NCBI RefSeq assembly: GCF_965363235.1
Contig: NC_134844.1
Location: 87,878,664 to 87,942,663, forward strand
Source of the DNA: Mytilus galloprovincialis
Lineage: Eukaryota > Mollusca > Bivalvia > Mytilida > Mytilidae
DNA length: 64,000 bases
Direction: 5' to 3'
Made by a program: the position numbers and the translations under genes. Shown one piece after another: positions 37,301 through 49,869 of the stretch (positions are counted from its first letter, which is position 1; each line of letters starts with the position of its first letter). The notes beneath the pieces are model-generated. The model had not been told where the DNA came from and did no database searches. It saw nothing but the letters and a program-made list of their open reading frames with translations.

Positions 37301-40300
37301 AACCTGGTTTTATGGCTAGCCAAACCTCCCGCTTTTATTGGAATGTTAAAAATAACGCTGAAATGACAACACTACGTGACAAGAATACAGTACAAACAAA
37401 CGCAAGAACACTCAGAACAGAGAAATACATAATATAATAGTACATTACAACAGGTAAACCGCAGGATAACAACGGATACCTATATCATACAGGCTGAACC
37501 CATAGCATGTCCGATTAGGCGTAATATTGAAATAGAGGTTTAAAAATACCAGGAGAAAGGGGGAGTTTATAGAAACTAAAGTATGTATGTTTGCAGTTGA
37601 CACCCAGGTATCTAATTAGAACGAACAATCTATAGAAAATTCATTTGATATTTTGTCTTTATATTTAAAAGCTTCGGGCTCTAGAATAAATTATGACAAA
37701 ACAAAAGGCTAACTTTTAGGGCTTCTTAAACATGTGAAAGAAACAGACCTAAATTTGATAAAATCAAATGGATCACAAGTAATGTTAAAACTTTAGGTGT
37801 GTACCATGGTTATGAAATAGAAGACGATGATATATGGAGAACAATAATTGATAAAGTTAAAAATTGTGTACACGTATGGAAAAGTAGGAAAGTTACATTT
37901 ACAGGTAAAACACTTATAGTTAAAATATGATACTTTCTCTCTGTTCTTACGAGATTGAAATACGAGGAATTCCGGATAAATATAATAAAGAGCAAAATGA
38001 TATAATTTTAAATTTTAAATGGGACGGAAAAGTTAAACAGGTAAACATGCTGCTTGCATGAAATAAAAGAAGTGATGGGCATAGATATGTTCATTAAAAG
38101 TAAACAAATAAAGCTTTTATATCGCTGGCACCATTGGAAAGCTGGAATGCCATTGATAAGTATTGGCTACGAAATTTTGAGGAAAAATATAATGATACCT
38201 TTTTTGTATGTGAATGTTTAAATTTGAATGGTTTAGATATGAACCCATTACCACATTTTTATTAGAAAAATATAAATACATGATCCGGTCGTCTCATAAA
38301 AAATATTGATTTTGTAGAATTAAACAGGCAACTCCTAAAGATTTCATGCAAATTTTGAAATCTTGCGGAAACAAGAATTTGCATAATGAAAAGAAATTAA
38401 AGTTATCAAATGACCATGAGATTATGAACTTAAAACCACCAACTTATTACATTATCAAAGTTAAAACTTAAATATATTCGTACGTTATTAAAGAAAGACG
38501 TATCTTCAAAATGTCAAATTAAATAGGTTGAAATATTTGGAAACAATTTACATTGGGGAAATTTGTGGTCGGGATTAAAATAAATGAGCATTGCAAGTAA
38601 AGGAATTTCAATGGAGATCCGTGCACAATATTTTATATACAGGAGGTAGACTGAACAAATGAAACTATCAAAATTGGAAAATGCTATATTTGTCAAAATG
38701 ACAACAACAAAGAAACTCCGCAACACTTATTTTAAAGTAGTAGTACATCAAAGTTAATTGTAAACAAGCTGCAAAAGCTACTTACCAAATCAAACATAGG
38801 AATAAATAATCCGATTGTTGAAAAGGACATGCTGTTTGGAATAAAGTTTAACACAGGAATATTCAAATATCAAAATGTTCTATAAACAATTATAATATAT
38901 TCTAAATGGACTCTATGGAAAATTAGGAATTCAATAAAATACAACAAAACGCCTCTAGCACCACAAGCTATTATAGTATGTGGAAATATAACCTTAAAAT
39001 TAATCAAAAATGTTCTTCAATTAAAAGGCATTGATGTATCGATAAGACAAAATTGAAGTCAGTGATAATGAAAATTTAGAATAAAAATATAACTTTAACT
39101 TTAAATGAAGTTTTAAGTATAATAGCATTATTATTAACTTACATTGTTGAAGTTCATGTATAGAGTTAGATGCTTCTAACATCATGTGGTTATATTTTTA
39201 AAACTAATTGTAAATCCAAGGTAAAAAGTGGACTTCATTTTAGCCCTCTATTACCCCTGGATAGATGGCTCATTTTTGCAAACAGGGACCCTTAGTCTGT
39301 TGACAAAGGTAATTATATACAGGAAATAATTAGGAATAAAACGTTTATAAATGTTAAAAAAAATAATAAAAAATTAAAATGTCAATTGTTCGTGTTCGTG
39401 AACATTTGATAGGTCTTTCCTTTTCATAATGTAAAATGTATGTTAAAATAGACATAGAACGCATTGAAAAGCTTTAAAACACACAAAAAACCCTTAAAGT
39501 AGTGTCAAAACACAAAATTCGCTATCTAGCACATGACCTTGACCTTTGACTCTATGACCTGTTTCAAGGTCATTGGTCCGCAATGTCATTGCAAAAGACC
39601 CTGTTGGTCTAGGACCTTTGGTTAAGGAGTTTAAGCTAATTTTGTCTTTTCAGAAACCGTTAATGGGGGTTATGTCCCTTACGGAAAGGTCAGATCTCTT
39701 CGGTCAACTGTAACAAAAAGTAAAATCACAAAAATACTGAACTTAGAGGAAAATCAATTCGGAAAGTCCATAATCACATGGCAAAAACAAGTAAAAAAAC
39801 GCATCAAAAACGAATGGACAAGAACTGTCATATTCCTGACTTGGTACAGGCATTTTCAAATGTAGAAAATGGTGGATTAAACCTGGTTTTATAGCGCTAA
39901 CCCTCTCACTTTGATGACAGTTCCATCAAATTCCGTTATATTTACATTGACGCGTTAACTAAACAGACACAATAAATAAAATAGTTAGAATATGGGTACC
40001 TCAGTCATCATCGTATAACAATTGTAAAAGGAATAATTTAACAGAACACAAAAACATCTATCTACAAAGACATTCATTGATTTGTGTGTCTGACGATAGA
40101 AAATTGTATACGTCACATAGATTTGTCGTTCAATGTGCATACAAACAATGTTAAAATTAACCTAGGCAATGTTAGCATACAGGGTTAAAAAATCAAAAGT
40201 ATGTCAGAATAAATTTCAGAAATAGAAAAGTTATATATAGAATTTATAAGAATCCACAACTAGTTAATTCCACTACGCGATTGAATGATTTTGACGTTTG

Positions 40301-43300
40301 TGGTTCAAGGTATATTGTAATTCATAATAGAAATGTATCATAATGACATAAATAGAACAATATCATACTGAAGGGATCTTTTAAAGTACAGAGTGACGTT
40401 ATAAGAACCAAAGAAATACAAAAAGTCGCATATACAAAACACACCACCAAAAAATGAAAGACAATACAAACACATTGACGAGATGTTTAAGTACCGAGTC
40501 ACGTCAAACGGATATCACATAAAACCATTCAACAGTCAAAGTAATATTAATAATAGAACAAAGACAAATGAAAGAACTATAAAACACGTTGTTAAGATGC
40601 TAAACAACATCAGTACGCAGAATCTATACATCAAGACCAGCGTGTATTATTTGTGAAGTTGATACGGAATATTTATCAACAAGGTCTTGGTACCTTCCGA
40701 TGAACTTTTTTTAGAAAAAGGACGAGACGTTCTTTAACATACCCCTGGTTCATCAACTTTCTACTCAGACACTGATGACGTTTTATAAAGTCTGAGTAGT
40801 TGGTATACTGCTACTAAGGTGGGAGAAATTTATAATTTCAAAATCAAAATCGTCTCATTTGTCATAGATTCTAGTACTGAGCAGACTGTGTAAGTCAAAT
40901 TCGAGATATAAGTCTAAAAATGAAGCGGAGGAAACCGTGTCTGAGGTTTCTTTTATCTCTAGTTCTGGGGGATATATTAATAGAACCCAATCAGAAAAGT
41001 TGCGCATTAATGACCCAAACATTTTTCACTATTGAAGACTTCTGTAAGTATAATGGTTTCTGATATATCCCGTAATAAGGTGTAAGGTCAAAGTTCAAGG
41101 TCAACGTTAACATTTGACCTTGAGGCATTTTCAAGGTCACACGAATTGATGATCATTGCTGTATATCCAAGCTGTCTACTTCTGACGGTTTCTGAGTTGA
41201 AGTGGCCAACCGACATCCGTTAACTTTCAAAGGGGCATAACACTACCGATGAGTCGTTGAATCTTTTCGATCCAAATATAACGAAGAACCAGGGTCCGGT
41301 CTTGAACACATCACACCCTTTGGTTTTTTTCTACCTATTACGGTTACGGTGTTTGAATGATAACAAGTTTTTTGGTTTCAGGCAGATAACTCTGGACCGA
41401 CAAAATTTTACGACCCACCCGGATAGGTATTTATGACATCGATACAAAATGTGAATCTGAAAGGGACATGTCTTTTGAAAAAGGAAAGACCTTAATAATA
41501 ATTAAAATGTCAATTGTTCGTGAACAATTGAGAGGTGTTTCCTTTTCATAGTTTAAAGTATATTAAAAGCTTTAAAACACACATAAAACCCTTAAAATAG
41601 TGTCAAACACACATAATTCGCTATCTAGAGCATGACCTTGACCTTTGACCCTATAACCTTTGTCAACGTCATTGGTCTTCAATGCCATTGAAAAAGACCC
41701 CTTGGAACTATGACCTTTGGTTTAAGAGTTGAAGATTTATGTAAGTTAATTGTTTCTGAGATACCCTGAGATAGACTGAAATTCTAATAAGTTGCAAGGT
41801 CAAAGGTCAAGGTCAACCTAAAAAAGCTTAACACAGACACATAAAGCCCTAAATATGTGGTCAAAAACACAAAATTAGCTATCTAGGACATTACCTTGAC
41901 CTTTGATCTTGTGACCTTTTCTACCTATTACGGTTACGTTGTTTGAATGATAACAAAGTTTTTAGGTTCCGAGCAGATAACTCCGGACCGACAAATTTTT
42001 ACGACTCACAGGGTGAGTTCCGGATAGGTATTTGTGACACCGATACAAAGTGTGAACCTGAAAGCGACATGGCTTACGGTTACGGAGGGAAATTTTGTCA
42101 AAGTTTGGCGGAACAAAAAAAATAATAATAATTATAATAACTAGTATCTCAATTGTTTGTAAAATAATTGAAAGGTTTCCCTATAAAATCTGATATATGT
42201 AATGCACTCTTTACGACCTTTCATTTGATATGCGACAAGCATACCCTCTAAAACCTTTCACTTTTCGCACTTAATGACCCTATCCACCTAAATTTTCCAG
42301 ATCGGAAGTATGATGTTTGTAATGTAGACTTGATGACCTTTCATTTGCTATGCGACAACACCATCTTCTAAAAGTTTTTATTTTTGCACTTAATAACCCA
42401 ATCCAACTTATTTTTGGAGGACAGGAATTTGATATTTGAAATGTAAACATTATGACCTTTCAATTGATATACGATAACCTTAGAAGACAGTTTACTTTTT
42501 GCACTCAATGACCCCACCCAACCCATTTTTGGGGGACGTAAATTTGATATTTGAAATGAACGCTTTATGGACTTTCATTTGATATGCGACAACCTAACCA
42601 TCTGAGAAGTTTGAATTTTTTGTACGAAATGACCCCATCCTTCCCACTGGGATGAAAAAGGGGTTTAAAATTTTCATTTTTGAGTAGAGCTCATTAAGAC
42701 GTTCAATTTGATATACCAAATGACCCCATTTGGCATTTGGCAAAGTGCCAAAAATGATGCAATATCAATTGTATAAATAGAATTTATGAAACATACAAAG
42801 TCAATGCAAAACATGAAAATTTCAAATTGATTTTTGGTTTTTAATTGATTTTTTTTGGTAATTTGTCAAACATATAATTGTGTTAAACTCTTCAATTTCT
42901 GAAAATTTCAGGTTGATTCAGAAATACATGCCTCCGCTCGAAAACTTTCAAACTGCATTATCTCTTAAACGACAACAGATATCTCAAATCTGCTAGTTGA
43001 AGTACAACATTGTAAAAAAAAAATTGGACAACTCCAAAGTTCATCAAGGTCACAATGAATAATCAAATATATGATGCAATACCAAACTTGAGAACCGGAA
43101 GTCGTAGAAACATGGGACTACCACCAATTCAACTCAGGACCACTTGACCTTTTAAATTTCACAAGGTCAAGGGCATAGTACACTTTGAAGGTCAAGGTAA
43201 AATTTCTTCATAACCTTGACATTGACCTCAAATTGAAGGTATTGAAATACTGATTAAGAATGCAATTCATAGTATTTGAATATCTGTTAACCTTTCAGAG

Positions 43301-46300
43301 ATATACACAAAATACTTTACTTTTAAGAATTAGATCGTAGTTTCTTTTGAACGGATTGTCGGACAGTTTTTTAATGTATAAAATGTAGAGCTCGTTGAGA
43401 GGAACATTTTATACACTAAATGTATGCAGCAATCTTTTTTTGTTTTCTTAATATGTAAGCTTGAAATTGCAGCGTAAATTTTGTGGCACTCGGTGACCTT
43501 TGACTTTGGGTGCAAATAAAAGGTCACATGAACTTAAGATTATTGATGAAGGTCCCATGTCTCCAAGACTTCCGATTCTCGAAATGAATATTTTTCAAAA
43601 ATTATGTATAATTTTTCAAGGGAAATAACTCTTATAAGGGTTGATAACAAATAATTGTTTATGTTTATTAACATTATCATCTGTTCCTCGATATAGGAAG
43701 ATGTGTTGTGAGTGCCAATGAGACAACTCTCCATCCAAATAACAATTTTAAAAAAGTAAACCAATATATGTCAATGTACGGCCTTCAACACGGAGCCTTG
43801 GCTCACATTGAACAACAAGCTATAAAGGGTCCCAAAATTACTAGTGTAAAACCATTCAAACGGGAAAACCAACGGTCTAATCTATATAAAATTTAAAAAA
43901 ACGAGAAACAAGAAACACGTATAAATTACATAAACAAACGACAACGACTGTACATCAGATTCCTGACTTAGGACAGGCGCAAACATTTGCAGCGGGATAA
44001 AACGTTTTAATGGATCCAAACAATTTCGCGCTTTTTCTGAAACAATGGCATAACATCACAACATAGAAAAACACACGATAAAATATCAATTGGCAGGCTT
44101 AACTCAATCAAAAAACGTACATTAATACAATATGAACGAATAAATTTGATCTGCGATATCTGAATGCAAATGCACAGTTAATAAAATATTAGGAACAACT
44201 ATTCAAGGCAAAAAAGCAAACAAACAAGTCCAAACAAAGCCATGTCAAGACACCACTGCGAAATATTTAACCCTTCGAAAATATTTACTTTAGAAAAAAA
44301 AACGGTTTTAAAAAAATACAGGTAAATCTTGAAGTTGATGAGATTTACCTTTTGTCCAAATAAGGTCAGGATAACTTCAAAAACAACGAGGGGAGGGAGC
44401 CATGTCGAAAAAAACATTAAAAGGGACATAACTGCTGACGGGGATGATGAAATCTTTCACAGCCTCATCTGGTAATACTTCATGATGAGGTTTATACATT
44501 TTAGATGGTCCATATTTGGTCCTGATAACTTCAATAGAAACGAGAGGAGGGCATGTCAAAAAAATGTTGGAAGAAAAACAGAAAAAAACAGACGAAAGCC
44601 AATAAGGTCTTTCCAGACCTTAATACTAATAATACTAATAATCAGAAAAAATACAGTAAGGTCTTTCCCTTTTTGAAAAGGAAAAACCTTAATAATTAAT
44701 AATCAGAAGAAATACAGTAAGGTCTTTCCCTTTGGGAAAAGGAAAGACCTTAATAAGAACATTATTACAGATAACCTTTACCCAGGAATACTTTTAATAT
44801 ATTTGGTAATCAAATCTAACCAGCATGTAATATTCTTAAGCCGATTGTTATGTCAAACATAGTACTCCAATATGACAAATTTTCTTTTTTAAAGATTCGA
44901 AAGTGTTCACAATTCACATTAAAATAACATAATAGTAGCCGTTGTTAAATACAATGAATTTTAATCTAAGTCAATAAACGGAGAACGATTACACTGTTTG
45001 ATAATGTATATATGCTAACATTGCTTAGTGCATTTTAAATCTAATTTATGATGTGCTTACTTCTTTCTAAATGCTATTTAGTGGTCGACTGCTTTGTAGT
45101 GCTGGTTTTTTCTTAGTGTGCGTTTAACTTTACCTCGTTTGGTTATCAATATGTGTGCAGAAGTTAAGGTACCAGAAAAATCGTTGAATCTTAACAGATT
45201 ATGTGCCTATATCAAGTCAGGTGACTGATCGTATTTCCTTGGATTAACTATTTTTCATTGAACAAGACACTATAATAAATACCTTCGATGTTCATCATCA
45301 GTCAAATTACTTGTCAAACAGTTGTCGCATGAATTGGTAAAGTTTCCCTTTATACATGTCATGACGGTTCCTGGAGTAGGTGTTAGTAAATCAACGCGTT
45401 CATGTTCTGGTTGATAATCTCCGTACCCAATGATAATAAACTCTTTAATTGTTCCAGATTCAGCTAATATTTTATCAACAAAAGAGGTGAGTAACTCAGA
45501 ATAACTACCCGGATATAAATCAAAAACAAGCAAATTAGGATACTTCTTAAAGGTGTTTTCGTTAAAACTTGGTGGCAAATACAGATAAATCTGGCGTTCC
45601 TTCCCGATTTCTGGAGAATTAATAGTGAAATTGGATGTACGTCCCGCGTTTGAGTAGAACCACGGAAATACCTCAAACAAAGGCTTTTCGTCGAAATATG
45701 AAGAAGACATTGATACGGGTAAATCAACAATGAAATTGCCACCAATCATATTAGTTCTGTCTGCAATCCAAATTCGATATTCAAGTTTCTTTGTTATGTT
45801 TATATCATTTGAACAGTCTTTGCATCGGAAGCCGTCATCTGATGATGTGAATTTCAAGTTTACTTCCCATGTATCAGTCAAAATTTTTCTCATTTTCATT
45901 CCTGTCGTCCAGTTTAAACATAAGCCACTTCCTCTTATGTATAAAACTTTGTTTTCAATTTCCTGAATTAAAAAATGTATATGACTACATTTTATAAATA
46001 AGTTTCATCAAATATATCTTTGAAATTTCATATCTTTATACTTACATTGTAAGATGTGCGAAAGAGTAAAATCAAAGCATCAAACCATAGCCTATAATTT
46101 AACAGCAAAATTATGAGAAGATATTTGTTTTGAAAAATGGACAAATTATCACTGCAGTTCATAATGTTGTCACTGTATCACAATCGTCACTAATTACAGT
46201 TCTCGTGAGCTACAGCTAATTTGGATGGTATGTTGCAAAATGAGAATTTATAAACAATTTTTTGCAAATGTGCGATTCTGTAAGAATGGTAAGGAATACT

Positions 46301-46771
46301 AAACTTTGTGCGAAGAACCAATTAAGTATTAAAAGTGTTTCCATAATTGGGACGTTCAAAACGCGGTTTTTATTACAATAAACAGAAATTAAAAACAAGG
46401 GATTTTTTACCCGAAAATATGCTATCTATTTGCCCCTTTGTCTCATATGTGAGAATGATAAATATAAAACCTACTAGAATGTACTATTCAATGGCATTTG
46501 TATTCGCCGTTTCTTTAGATGGAAAAAATATGAATTAATTAATTGTAGTGATATCATTATTATCATTCTATACCTTCATATTTATCTCTGGGTATTTAGC
46601 CACTATCCGAATTTCTAGGTCAAATCTTGGCGCAGATTGGATTTCTGTTAAGCATTGTCCTCCCATGCAATACCCATACTTGCCTTCTTGTGTTACACAT
46701 GAAAGAGTCCCCATGCACACACTGCCGACATTCCAAATCGAAAATGTAACTAAACAACATATCTGTAAAAC
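34398..46771 (-). CDS. Secreted putative esterase (alpha/beta-hydrolase, PF00756-like), four exons found
   Basis: Exons in order: 46771-46574, 45962-45283, 36031-35676 and 34621-34398. Phases 0, 2 and 1 all match, giving 485 codons without a stop. The ATG lies in an unfound upstream exon. Residues ~1-19 look like a signal peptide (ICCLVTFSIWNVGSVC); C19, C25, C34 and C40 form a small Cys cluster. A beta-sandwich-like part follows (LCLNWTTGMKM..WEVNLKF..LEYRIWI), reminiscent of CBM20, by eye only. The hydrolase has RQIYLYLPPSF, the nucleophile elbow GYSLGG (Ser345), LLDAGSEEN (acid, D410 or nearby Glu) and YPGSSHN (His451), so a full catalytic set is present. The family includes esterase D and siderophore esterases; the substrate is unknown. 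Intron 3 is ~9.25 kb, filled by a LINE and repeats. The next open frame on the other strand (34852-35295) looks incidental. Confidence 0.85.
36062..39135 (+). mobile_element. Degenerate L1/Tx1-type LINE in the esterase intron
   Basis: Plus-strand fragments read like ORF2: RSRTKWAEDGEKSTKYF (about 36165), KNRRPLSLLNCGYRIIAKIL (about 36635), QKGFVKERNI and the RT palm FLDQQKAFDRVAWDW (about 36850-36890). RQGCPIAPL follows at about 37035, and a decayed FADDT-type motif (FAVDTQV) near 37590. The SRxKWxxxGEKxTKYF and FLDQxKAFDRV signatures are typical of L1/Tx1 elements. The frame shifts and stops several times, and the 5' end and endonuclease are missing. It starts about 30 bases from the acceptor of esterase exon 3, antisense to the gene. 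The 3' boundary is approximate. Confidence 0.75.
37045..37570 (-). repeat. Repeat R1 (reverse orientation) inserted in the LINE
   Basis: Begins TATAAAGGCAACAGTAGTAT and contains TGACTTGGTACAGGACATTT and GGTGGGTTGAACCTGG, the complement of R1 copies elsewhere. It separates the LINE RQGCPIAPL region from the later FAVDT region, so it inserted after the LINE. Confidence 0.7.
39360..39730. repeat. Repeat with AGGTCA-like half-sites, copy 1
   Basis: Shares AATGTCAATTGTTCGTG, TTTCCTTTTCATA, AAGCTTTAAAACACAC and ATTCGCTATCTAG with 41495-41700, and continues into CATGACCTTGACCTTTGAC. Contains at least five TGACC(T/C)-type half-sites. Confidence 0.65.
39730..40450 (-). repeat. Dispersed repeat R3, reverse copy
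   Basis: Reverse complement of about 22110-22810: TCGGAAAGTCCATAATCACA, TTCCTGACTTGGTACAGG, GGTGGATTAAACCTGG and AAAAGTCGCATATACAAAAC. Confidence 0.7.
41020..42130. repeat. Tandemly duplicated repeat with AGGTCA-like half-sites
   Basis: A segment with TGACCTTGACCTTTGAC, then CTACCTATTACGGTTACG(G/T)TGTTTGAATGATAACAA, then GCAGATAACTC(T/C)GGACCGACAAA occurs at about 41090-41480 and again at about 41635-42100. The second copy keeps a short open frame (41943-42125, IGICDTDTKCEPESD); the first copy does not. I read this as repeat, not gene. 41512-41531 includes CAATTGTTC/GAACAATTG inverted arms. Confidence 0.6.
42191..42665. repeat. Satellite-like tandem repeat, four ~118 bp units
   Basis: Units start TGATAT(A/T)TG or TGATGTTTG at 42191, 42311, 42430 and 42544. 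Each contains TGACCTTTCA(T/A)TTG, ATGCGACAA, a CACTTAATGACCC-type block and a purine-rich end. Confidence 0.8.
43130..43520. repeat. Half-site-rich repeat stretch
   Basis: Contains CACTTGACCTTTTAAA, CACAAGGTCAAGGGCA, GAAGGTCAAGGTAAAA, AACCTTGACATTGACCTC and GGTGACCTTTGACTTT: several AGGTCA-like hexamers within ~90 bases, plus one more. Confidence 0.55.
43695..44040 (+). repeat. Dispersed repeat R4
   Basis: GTGAGTGCCAATGAGACAAC, TCAATGTACGGCCTTCAACA, CTATAAAGGGTCCCAAAATT, GGGAAAACCAACGGTCTAAT, then CCTGACTTAGGACAGGCGCA. A shorter copy is at 54490-54720 and a fragment at about 4683. Confidence 0.65.
44600..44757. repeat. Clustered AAGGTCTTTCC hairpin ends
   Basis: Three short inverted units in 150 bases. 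Two are full hairpins: TAAGGTCTTTCCC...AAAAGGAAA(A/G)ACCTTA at 44656-44692 and 44719-44753. The first (about 44607-44622) is a bare AAGGTCTTTCCAGACCTT palindrome. The same end sequence (GAAAAAGGAAAGACCTTAAT) occurs at about 41477-41496. They look like terminal repeats of a MITE family. Confidence 0.55.
44760..45240. other. Non-coding intron sequence
   Basis: Left part is intron 3 next to esterase exon 2. No repeat family recognised. Confidence 0.4.
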
Positions 46772-49290
46772 CTGAAAGTGATGATTTATAATTCGACAGT
46801 TAATTAAAAAACGCTTTTATCTTGTGAAAATATACATCTTTTATGTAACATGTCCGTACAAATATAAACACACATCTTTTTGAACATTGTTCATTTTTCG
46901 TGCGTATTTTTTATGTATTTTAGGGTTTTTTTTACATATATTTTATTGCTTTAATTGTAATAGCTCTACAAATAACACGAAATGATACAATAGTTAGTAG
47001 TAAGACTAGTATAAGTTTCCCTGTTCGCAACTTTTTGTATTTATTATATATGGTTAGTCTTCAGCATCATTATTTCTTCACCTCTTACAAATATTTCTTA
47101 CCATTTATATCACTGCTGTAAAAAATGTATACCCAAACTAATATTATCCTGTGAAATATGTGTTGTGGAGAAGTGGCTACGGTCTACGAAAAAGGGAGAA
47201 GATACCATGGCGCCAGATGTTGCTGCTGGATTGTTACAACATGGATATGAAAAGTTCCAAGTATGTAAGACCAATGTCTTAATGCTATGGTTTTTGTTTA
47301 GATGTTCTTACCTAATAAGAGATAAATGCTTATTGGAATAATACAGAAACTACTGATAGGATTAAATGTTTATTACATTCGTTAAATGTCCCAATGAATA
47401 ACATCAAACATCCCGTAACAAATATCATACAAGTTTTCATTACATCTTTTTGTATGTCATTCAGACATTCGAAAAAGAAGAATGTCGTTCGAAATCCAAA
47501 ATTTAAATTTGAGATTCAATATATGAAGTTAAGGAATTTTATAATACTTAATCAGAAGAAAAGTGTTTTGCTATAAACCACATGTTATACACGACACTTC
47601 CTTATACTTTAAATTTTGAACCGAGGAAATCGTAAAATATCCGCTGCGGTCGGCCTTTCTCCGTTGACGATCCGTCGCCTGAAAATTTTCTAAGGTTACT
47701 GGCCTACTAACTGATACGCTTTATGAATAACAAGTTTTCGACTGCTGTCATGACGACCACTTCTTTCTTTTAACATGCAATTAATCAGTTTTGGAAAAAG
47801 GAATGTAAATATTATTTTTTATCTTATTGTACAACGGAAATGTTTGGTATGAAAAAAGGGAGATGGAAGAAAAATCTTTTACTCCTTGCAAATCATGAAC
47901 GATCAAACATGTTAAACGTTAAAAGAGCTTACGTAGCAAAAAGGAGCCAACGTAGACATATTAAAATGGTGGCATAAATAAATTATTGTTTTACAAAAAA
48001 AAAATAAAGGTCACCCACTTATTGACATCAGTTTAATGCAATTAAGACTATCAAGAGTTATACATGGCGAAGTATTGTGGTCAAACCTTTTGCGCATGTG
48101 CCAATTTTGCAATTAGTTACCGGAACTTATTACAAGAGAAAGTTACCGGAAAGCCGGTTTTATACTTCAATAAAACTGATATTGCTAAATTTGACTGTTT
48201 GGACGTTCATATCACCGTTTATTTCCATTCTTTATCTTTCATTTGGTACTATTCACATTAAGATATGTTTCGGTTTAGATACTTCCATTTTTGTTCAAAA
48301 TTCTGTCTTTATTCCTCAAAGTGTTCCTTTAAATGAATTGAAATATTGCATGATCTCCCTTTTTTTTATGTAAAATAACTTTTTTGTCATAAATTATTAA
48401 AAATGAACGTTCATATCCTTGTATTCTCTAGAATATGTGGTTTTAATTGATATCATTTATGATTCATATAAGTAATGTTTGAATATTTTCATTTTTGTTC
48501 AAATATGCACAGGTAAACAAGGAACTGTTGTACCTACATGTAATGGGGGTTTGAAGTGGGGTTTTCAATTTATTTGTATTTATTTCTTTTAAATAAAAGG
48601 AAATTAAAAATTCGAGGTTGCTATTAATGTTATTTTACCATTGATGTGAATGTTTAAAGGCTAAAAATAAATTACTAAAATGGAATTAAATAAAAATTCA
48701 GAACATAAACAAGTACATTGTGTAAATGTTATTAATTGAACAAGTTCTTGTTTATAAATTAAAATTAAATGATTATAATAATAATAATAATTAAAATGAA
48801 AAAATAAAATAGAAAACGATTTTGCATAACTCATAATTACCTTTGAAAGCATTATCCCTCTGCGCACATAACTTCTCAAGTATACTGTTCACTGCGTTTT
48901 AGATTGTTAGTGTACAACGTATTTTGTTTGTTCAAGACGTGGGTTTTTCCATTAGAGGTATAATGTGTGTTGAATAGAATTTCCGATGTGGTTTAGGGTC
49001 AATTTATGTCATAGAGTTTTATGAAAGTTTGCCTACAACTTCCACATGTTAAACTTGGACTTAAAGTCGGGAAAAAAACAAAGCATTAATTTTATCTCTT
49101 TTATTTTTCTGATTGAAAATCTATTTTTATAATAGGTGTAAATTCGTAAAGAATTCACGTAAAATCGGTGAATAAAGTTCTTAAAATTGTTTTGAAATCA
49201 TCAAATCGATTAAACCAATCCACCAATTTTTTTCTTCACCAAACTAAAGATTAAGTGAAATCCTCCCCCCCCCCCTTTCCCCCCCCCCCA
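46772..49290. other. Non-coding; expected to hold the missing esterase first exon
   Basis: No gene recognised. The 5' start exon of the esterase should lie on the minus strand here or beyond, but a short exon cannot be fixed by eye. C-runs at 49262-49290. Confidence 0.35.
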
Positions 49291-49299
49291 AAAAAAACG

Positions 49300-49650
49300 G
49301 GGATAAACACGGATGCTCCGGAAGGGAATGCATTGATGAGTCATATAAAGCGACAATTTATCTTACAGTGCGGATTGCCAAATGTCTCTTGTTAACCCTT
49401 AGACATTACTAAATTCAGAAACTATCGGTACATGACCAAATGTGAAAAAATGATTTCAAAGGAAAAAGGACAAACAAGATTTTAACCGGTAGAAACAAAA
49501 TAGACATTAAAAAACGAAATAGCACAAAATACAACACTGAACACAAAAGCAAAGGCTGAACGTATCCCTTTAAACTAAACTAATGGTTAACCAGTTGCTC
49601 CGGAAGGGTAAGCAGTTCCTGTTCCACTAGTGGCACCCACTGACTCATTA
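49300..49650. repeat. Dispersed repeat R5
   Basis: Shares GCTCCGGAAGGGTA with 50960-50985, and a run of AAACAAAATAGACATTAAAAA / AACACTGAACACAAAAGC resembling 50860-50930. A related piece is near 63005-63110. Confidence 0.45.
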
Positions 49651-49869
49651 CAACTAAAGATTCACTGAAGTCACAATCGAGGAAAAAGGGACAGGTTGTG
49701 GCTACACAAAGTGCAACATATCCGAGTTGAACATGCATCTTTAGGAGGTTCTATGCAAAATCCTACAAAAGTCTATGACATAGCACATTAACTGTTTCTT
49801 AATCCCTATTTACGTTCATGCATCATTAACGAAATAGTATTTCATCATGGAACAGACATTGTAACAGTT

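Noticed and set aside
36062-39135. LTR retroelement or viral origin for the reverse-transcriptase relic
   Set aside because: Motif wording and order (SRxKWxxxGEK, FLDQxKAFDRV) are L1/Tx1-type, and no long terminal repeats, protease or integrase were seen.
41943-42125. Short open frame with IGICDTDTKCEPESDMAYGYGG
   Set aside because: A tandem copy of the same DNA at about 41370-41480 has the frame interrupted; surrounded by repeat sequence, so probably repeat-derived.
45464-45745. 93-codon minus-strand open frame
   Set aside because: Out-of-frame shadow of esterase exon 2.
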